Assembly: GCA_947311795.1 (NCBI GenBank)
Contig: CAMZLX010000145.1
Span: forward strand, 1-23,311
From: an uncultured Zetaproteobacteria bacterium
Lineage (GTDB): Bacteria; Pseudomonadota; Zetaproteobacteria; Mariprofundales; Mariprofundaceae
Length of the DNA stretch: 23,311 nucleotides
Direction: 5' to 3'
Each line of letters opens with the position of its first letter. The stretch's first letter is position 1. The notes below the pieces were generated by a model. That model did no database searches. It saw nothing but the letters and a program-made list of their open reading frames with translations, and had not been told where the DNA came from. The position numbers and the translations under genes were made by a program. Of the stretch, positions 21,558 through 23,311 are shown piece after piece.

Positions 21558-22547
21558 ATGAAAAAACAAGTATTAACAGCACTTGCACTTGCAACTGCAG
21601 TAACAGCAACAACAGCGCAAGCTGAAGATGTTCAAATTGGCGGCAAAGTATTTTTTGACTACGCAAAACACGCTTCAACAGGCAATCCTGATGAAACTGC
21701 AGGCAATATCAGCCGCACATATTTAACTGCTAAAAAGAAAATTAATGATACTTGGTCAGCCAAAGTAACATTTGACTCAGCCTATGATGGAACAATTAAA
21801 AAGAACAACAATGTATTTCTGAAAAAGGCTCAACTTACTGGTAAATTCTCTGATTTGTTTCAAGTAAAACTCGGTATGATTGGCACACCTTGGATTGGTT
21901 ATGCTGATAAATTAAATAAACATAGGTTTATTGCTAAGAGTTATACCGATACACATAAAATGGCATCTTCTGCTGATGCTGGTATTGGTGTATTTGGTAA
22001 GAATGATATGTTTTCTTACGATGTTGTTTCAATCAATGGCGGTGGCTACGGCAACACTGGAAAAACTGAAAAGACAGACATCGAGCTTCGTGCTGGCACC
22101 ACACCTGTCAAAGGTTTAACCGTTGATTTGGGTTATCGCTCAGGTTACTTGGGTAAATTCGCAGCAGGCACTGCTGAAAACAAAAACACACTGACTCAAT
22201 TCATGGTAACTTATGGTGCCAAAGGTGATTTATCTTATCGTGTCGGTTTTAATGCGATTAGCAACAAAGTGGACGACGAACTTTTAAATACCTCAAAAAC
22301 TATTAAAGGCACTGAATTATGGGCTTGGGTACGCTCTGGTGACTTTGGTGGTTATTTCCGCAATGAAACAACTGATTATGACATCGCTGGCTCTGACAAA
22401 GAAAACCGTAATGTTATTTCATTGGATTACCATGCTGATAAAAATGTAATTATTTCTCTAGTGTTTGACAAAACCACAGCAATTGGTGGCAGCACAACAA
22501 CAAATGAAAAATCCACCACTGGTTTATTCACACAATTTAAGTTCTAA
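21558..22547 (+). CDS. Pho-controlled outer-membrane porin
   Basis: 329 residues. A signal peptide of 22 residues ends AQA before Glu-Asp. The rest has no membrane helices but alternates in beta-strand style with many aromatic strand ends, and the chain ends in Phe (GLFTQFKF), the usual outer-membrane beta-barrel signal. It belongs in broad terms with Gram-negative trimeric porins; I cannot fix the subfamily. Lysines are plentiful, as in anion- or phosphate-selective channels such as OprP, but no OprP-specific motif is evident. AAGGGG before the ATG is the RBS. A Pho box upstream and pstS downstream point to phosphate or polyphosphate uptake under starvation. A strong terminator follows. Confidence 0.82.
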   Translation: MKKQVLTALALATAVTATTAQAEDVQIGGKVFFDYAKHASTGNPDETAGNISRTYLTAKKKINDTWSAKVTFDSAYDGTIKKNNNVFLKKAQLTGKFSDLFQVKLGMIGTPWIGYADKLNKHRFIAKSYTDTHKMASSADAGIGVFGKNDMFSYDVVSINGGGYGNTGKTEKTDIELRAGTTPVKGLTVDLGYRSGYLGKFAAGTAENKNTLTQFMVTYGAKGDLSYRVGFNAISNKVDDELLNTSKTIKGTELWAWVRSGDFGGYFRNETTDYDIAGSDKENRNVISLDYHADKNVIISLVFDKTTAIGGSTTTNEKSTTGLFTQFKF

Positions 22548-22591
22548 ACTATAATTTACATACTGTAACGTTTGAGTAATCATCAAGAAAG

Positions 22592-22620
22592 CCACCTGCA
22601 ATACAACAGGTGGTTTTTTT
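22592..22620 (+). terminator. Rho-independent terminator after the porin gene
   Basis: CCACCTG (22592-22598) pairs with CAGGTGG (22607-22613) around an 8-nt loop, followed by seven T's. It separates the porin gene from pstS, which has its own Pho box 11 nt further on. Confidence 0.9.
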
Positions 22621-22630
22621 ATCACTTCAC

Positions 22631-22664
22631 CTGTCTTATTGATGTCACAATACAAAAGTAGAAT
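22631..22664 (+). promoter_or_regulatory. Pho box and -10 of pstS
   Basis: CTGTCTT-ATTG-ATGTCAC (22631-22648) has two half-sites 11 bp apart and shares the ATTG linker with the porin box. A good -10, TAGAAT (22659-22664), starts 10 nt after the box. Confidence 0.8.
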
Positions 22665-22699
22665 ACTCATATCACAGAAAACGAACAAGGAGTTCACTG

Positions 22700-23311
22700 A
22701 TGAAAAATAAAATCATCTTAGCCTCAGCATTAGCTTCCATTAGCTTATTCGCCGGCACGTCTGCTCACGCAGAAAGCAACATCCATATTGTAGGCTCATC
22801 TACAGTATACCCTTTCGCCAGCTATGTTGCCGAAGAACTTGGCGCAACCACGCGCTTCAAAACCCCAATCATTGAATCCACAGGCTCAGGTGGGGGTATG
22901 AAGTTATTTTGCGCAGGTCACGATAGCAATACACCTGACATTACAAACGCATCTCGCCGTATGAAGCCAAGTGAGTTTGAGTTATGTGGCAAGAACGGCG
23001 TTAACAACATCACTGAAGTCGTGATTGGTTTTGATGGCATTGCCATTGCACAATCTAAAACAAACAAACCCATTAACTTAACCCGCAAACATATTCTTTT
23101 GGCAGTCGCGGCTGAAGTGCCTAATAAAGCTGGCACTAAGCTTATTCCAAACCCATACAAATATTGGAACGAAATTGATGCATCATTGCCGCACCGCCCT
23201 ATTATCTTTTATGGCCCACCAACATCTTCAGGCACACGTGATGCCTTCCATGACTTGGTGATGAAAGCATTGACCAAGAAAATGGATGTTTATACTAACC
23301 TGTATAAGGCA
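22700..23311 (+). CDS. pstS: Phosphate-binding protein PstS (3' end outside window)
   Basis: The first 204 residues of a periplasmic phosphate-binding protein for the Pst ABC transporter; the frame is open to the window edge. The signal peptide is about 24 residues, ending AHA. The mature start ESNIHIVGSSTVYPFASYVAEELG contains the phosphate-contacting GSSTVYP. IIESTGSGGGMKLFCAGH (STGSGGG) and GPPTSSGTRDAFHDL (SSGTRD) are further ligand loops. AAGGAG lies 7 nt before the ATG. The preceding Pho box and terminator make it an independent PhoB-controlled unit, and pstCAB would be expected beyond the window end. The match to PstS rather than a generic solute-binding protein is firm. Confidence 0.94.
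   Translation, partial: MKNKIILASALASISLFAGTSAHAESNIHIVGSSTVYPFASYVAEELGATTRFKTPIIESTGSGGGMKLFCAGHDSNTPDITNASRRMKPSEFELCGKNGVNNITEVVIGFDGIAIAQSKTNKPINLTRKHILLAVAAEVPNKAGTKLIPNPYKYWNEIDASLPHRPIIFYGPPTSSGTRDAFHDLVMKALTKKMDVYTNLYKA

Noticed and set aside
1..23311. CRISPR arrays, phage genes, toxin-antitoxin pairs and riboswitches
   Set aside because: I saw no regularly spaced repeats, integrase, phage structural gene, small toxin-antitoxin pair or recognisable riboswitch on either strand.

Overview
The window reads as chromosomal DNA of a free-living Gram-negative proteobacterium. It carries a Lol lipoprotein-export system, outer-membrane porin, IHF, type IV pilus ATPase and PhoB/PhoR, and is moderately AT-rich throughout. 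The order ihfA, merR-type gene, tRNA-Pro(GGG) and the PilU and RluC-like sequences recall gamma-proteobacteria or a nearby deep branch such as Zetaproteobacteria. No 16S gene is present, so the lineage is an inference I hold loosely.

Left region (1-2400, minus strand). Two neighbouring transcription units form a sulfur-carrier module. The upstream unit encodes an ArsR-family repressor with a BigR/SqrR-like cysteine pair, a small DUF2892 membrane protein, a membrane-anchored rhodanese and a lipoprotein rhodanese, and ends in a hairpin terminator at 911-930. The second unit encodes a cytoplasmic rhodanese and an exported rhodanese, and ends in a terminator at 22-50. Near-identical dyads (849-866 and 2357-2374, 15 of 18 bases shared) overlap the predicted promoters of both units, suggesting one repressor controls both.

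Insertion and middle region (2429-11092). A dead IS5-family element (one frameshift, one nonsense codon, recognisable 19-bp ends) lies just upstream of a solitary pilU. Then come an S4-less RluC/RluA-type pseudouridine synthase (minus), a large COG2509-type FAD oxidoreductase, a class III nucleotide cyclase with an Asn-to-Asp change at a catalytic position, thioredoxin reductase, and a hybrid histidine kinase ending in a receiver domain.

Housekeeping run (11180-18981, plus strand). ndk, lysS, a CBS-pair protein, an NhaD/ArsB-like ion transporter, lolC/E, a TPR protein with two cyclic-nucleotide-binding folds, and lolD are packed with gaps of 20 bases or less. ihfA, a MerR-type gene and tRNA-Pro follow. 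The cNMP-binding protein wedged between lolC/E and lolD is the oddest placement here.

Phosphate region (18994-23311). A minus-strand operon (Crp-like domain protein, phoB, phoR) is divergent from a porin gene, followed by pstS (cut by the window end). Each of the three promoters carries two 7-base Pho half-sites spaced 11 bp apart, so the region looks like a compact Pho regulon that includes its own regulators and an effector-like protein of unknown role.
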